Part shown: piece by piece, positions 63,195 to 64,000 of the stretch
How the letters are laid out: the number at the start of each line of letters is the position of its first letter
Position numbering within the stretch: the stretch's first letter is position 1
Assembly (NCBI GenBank): GCA_017347485.1
Contig: AP021857.1
Coordinates: 1,469,390 to 1,533,389, forward strand
From: Candidatus Desulfobacillus denitrificans
GTDB lineage: Bacteria > Pseudomonadota > Gammaproteobacteria > Burkholderiales > Rhodocyclaceae
Reading direction: 5' to 3'
Length of the DNA stretch: 64,000 nucleotides
The notes under the pieces: generated by a model
What the model saw: the letters and a program-made list of their open reading frames with translations, nothing else
Told to the model about the DNA's origin: nothing
Database searches by the model: none
Program-made: the position numbers and the translations under genes

Positions 63195-64000
63195 AGCTTT
63201 TCCAGCAGCTCCGTTTCCAGCCGCAGCAGCGTGGCCGTCTTGGCCAGTTCCGTCCCGCTGACGAGGAAGGTGTCCTCGACGCGCTCGCCGAGCGTGGCGA
63301 TCCGGGCGGTGTGAACATTGATGCCATGGGCGTCGAGCGTGCTGGCCACGGTAAACAGCAATCCGGGCCGGTCGGCAGCGACGACCGAGAGCAGGTATTG
63401 GCCGGGCTTTTCCGTCTGGCGGATCTGCACTTCGGGGACGATGGGAAAGTTGCGCACCTGGCGCGAGAGGCGACCGCTGGCGACTTTCTCCGGCGCTCCG
63501 CCCGCTGCCAGCCTGGCCGCCAGGTCGTGCTCGATCAGGCTGATCATGTCGCGGCTGGCCAGCCGGCCATCCGGGTCGAGCAGCATGAAGCTGTCCAGCG
63601 CGTAACCGTGGCGGGTGGTGTGGATTTTGGCTTCGGCGATGCTGTAGCCGAGCCGGCTGAAAAAGCCGCACAGGCGCGCGAAGAGATGCGGCTGGTCCGG
63701 CGTATAGACCATCACCTGCAGGCCCGCCTCGCCGATGTGGGGCAGGCGCGCCTTCACCACCGGCTGGCCGCCGGCGGGTCGATGGTAGAGGGTCCGCGTG
63801 TGCCAGGCGATCTCCTCGGCGTCGTGGCGCAGGAAATACACCGTGTCGAGTTCCTGCCAGAACGCTCCCTCGACGCCCTGGCGCAGGCCGAAATAGCGCA
63901 GCAGGCGGCGCGCCTCTTCCTGGCGCTCGGCGATGCCGAGGGCCTGTTGCGGCGCTGCCCCGCGCAGCAGGCGCAGGGCAGCGTTGTAGAGGTCCTCCAG
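63185..64000 (-). CDS. glnD: Bifunctional uridylyltransferase/uridylyl-removing enzyme GlnD, C-terminal part
   Basis: Partial gene: its N-terminus lies beyond the window. The visible 271 residues include the end of the HD region and the two tandem ACT domains: LQVMVYTPDQPHLFARLCGFFSRLGYSIAEAKIHTT and YLLSVVAADRPGLLFTVASTLDAHGINVHTARIATLGERVEDTFLV. GlnD uridylylates PII in response to glutamine. It overlaps the 3' end of thpR by 10 bases, convergently. An internal start would give 218 residues, but the frame continues without a stop to the edge. Confidence 0.94.
   Translation of the reverse strand: MEDLYNAALRLLRGAAPQQALGIAERQEEARRLLRYFGLRQGVEGAFWQELDTVYFLRHDAEEIAWHTRTLYHRPAGGQPVVKARLPHIGEAGLQVMVYTPDQPHLFARLCGFFSRLGYSIAEAKIHTTRHGYALDSFMLLDPDGRLASRDMISLIEHDLAARLAAGGAPEKVASGRLSRQVRNFPIVPEVQIRQTEKPGQYLLSVVAADRPGLLFTVASTLDAHGINVHTARIATLGERVEDTFLVSGTELAKTATLLRLETELLEKLQV

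Overview
The window is a gene-dense, GC-rich (roughly two-thirds G+C by eye) bacterial chromosome segment. Protein family composition suggests a betaproteobacterium close to the Rhodocyclales: an iscR-nifS-iscSUA-hscBA-fdx-iscX cluster, an FDH-N type formate dehydrogenase with its own selenocysteine machinery, and an Rnf complex combined with a pyruvate:ferredoxin oxidoreductase. This placement is inferred from gene content; no 16S rRNA gene is present. The metabolism implied is that of a facultative anaerobe.

Layout. 1-6032 (+): end of radA, an FtsX-like ABC permease, rmuC and a GGDEF/EAL protein. 6093-9056 (-): moeA, mobA, moaA (molybdenum cofactor). 9367-18392 (+): a selenoprotein formate dehydrogenase (in-frame UGA at 9952 followed by a SECIS-like hairpin), its FeS and cytochrome b subunits, a strong terminator, then fdhE, selA, selB and tRNA-Sec. 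18400-21332 (+): a GcvH-like and a DsrE-like protein, Cu/Zn superoxide dismutase, and a phospholipase-D/cardiolipin-synthase-like lipoprotein. 21296-25066 (-): GNAT, isochorismatase-like, a GIY-YIG protein of lower GC, YdjM-like, SuhB. 25122-33751 (+): trmJ, cysE, then the isc operon behind a promoter carrying two tandem IscR type 1-like sites. 33752-40210 (-): HepT/MntA toxin-antitoxin pair, DUF1015, DAHP synthase, mfd. 40305-42291 (+): phosphoribosyltransferase, small lipoprotein, cupin, small multidrug export-type membrane protein. 42326-46869 (-): DUF3301, dodecin, DUF4124, and the AmmeMemoRadiSam cluster with an alpha/beta hydrolase. 46870-47369: a 500-bp non-coding region with a probable promoter and three consecutive hairpins. 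47370-58038 (+): rnfB, a 1649-residue pyruvate:ferredoxin oxidoreductase, rnfC, rnfD, rnfG, rnfE, rnfA and a small Cys-rich membrane protein. 58147-end: tRNA-Asn (-), AsmA-like protein (+), aromatic aminotransferase (-), ispD-ispF-thpR (+) and the 3' part of glnD (-).

How it fits together. The Mo-cofactor genes, the Mo/Se formate dehydrogenase, its maturation factor FdhE and SelA-SelB-tRNA-Sec form one 12-kb functional block. The Isc block supplies FeS clusters for the many FeS enzymes here (FDH, MoaA, AmrS, Rnf, PFOR). The Rnf/PFOR block would link pyruvate oxidation, ferredoxin, NADH and membrane ion gradient.

The most unusual observation is not a gene. A 24-bp bipartite element, AAAGTCAGT-N9-ACGGCG with invariant spacing, occurs 20 times (17 close copies, 3 degenerate). 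Copies lie in unrelated genes, in several reading frames and on both strands, and every non-coding or gene-end copy lies at a gene's 3' end. Coding strands usually carry it in the CGCCGT-N9-ACTGACTTT orientation. It resembles a DNA uptake sequence or protein-binding signal in behaviour, but I do not recognise it.
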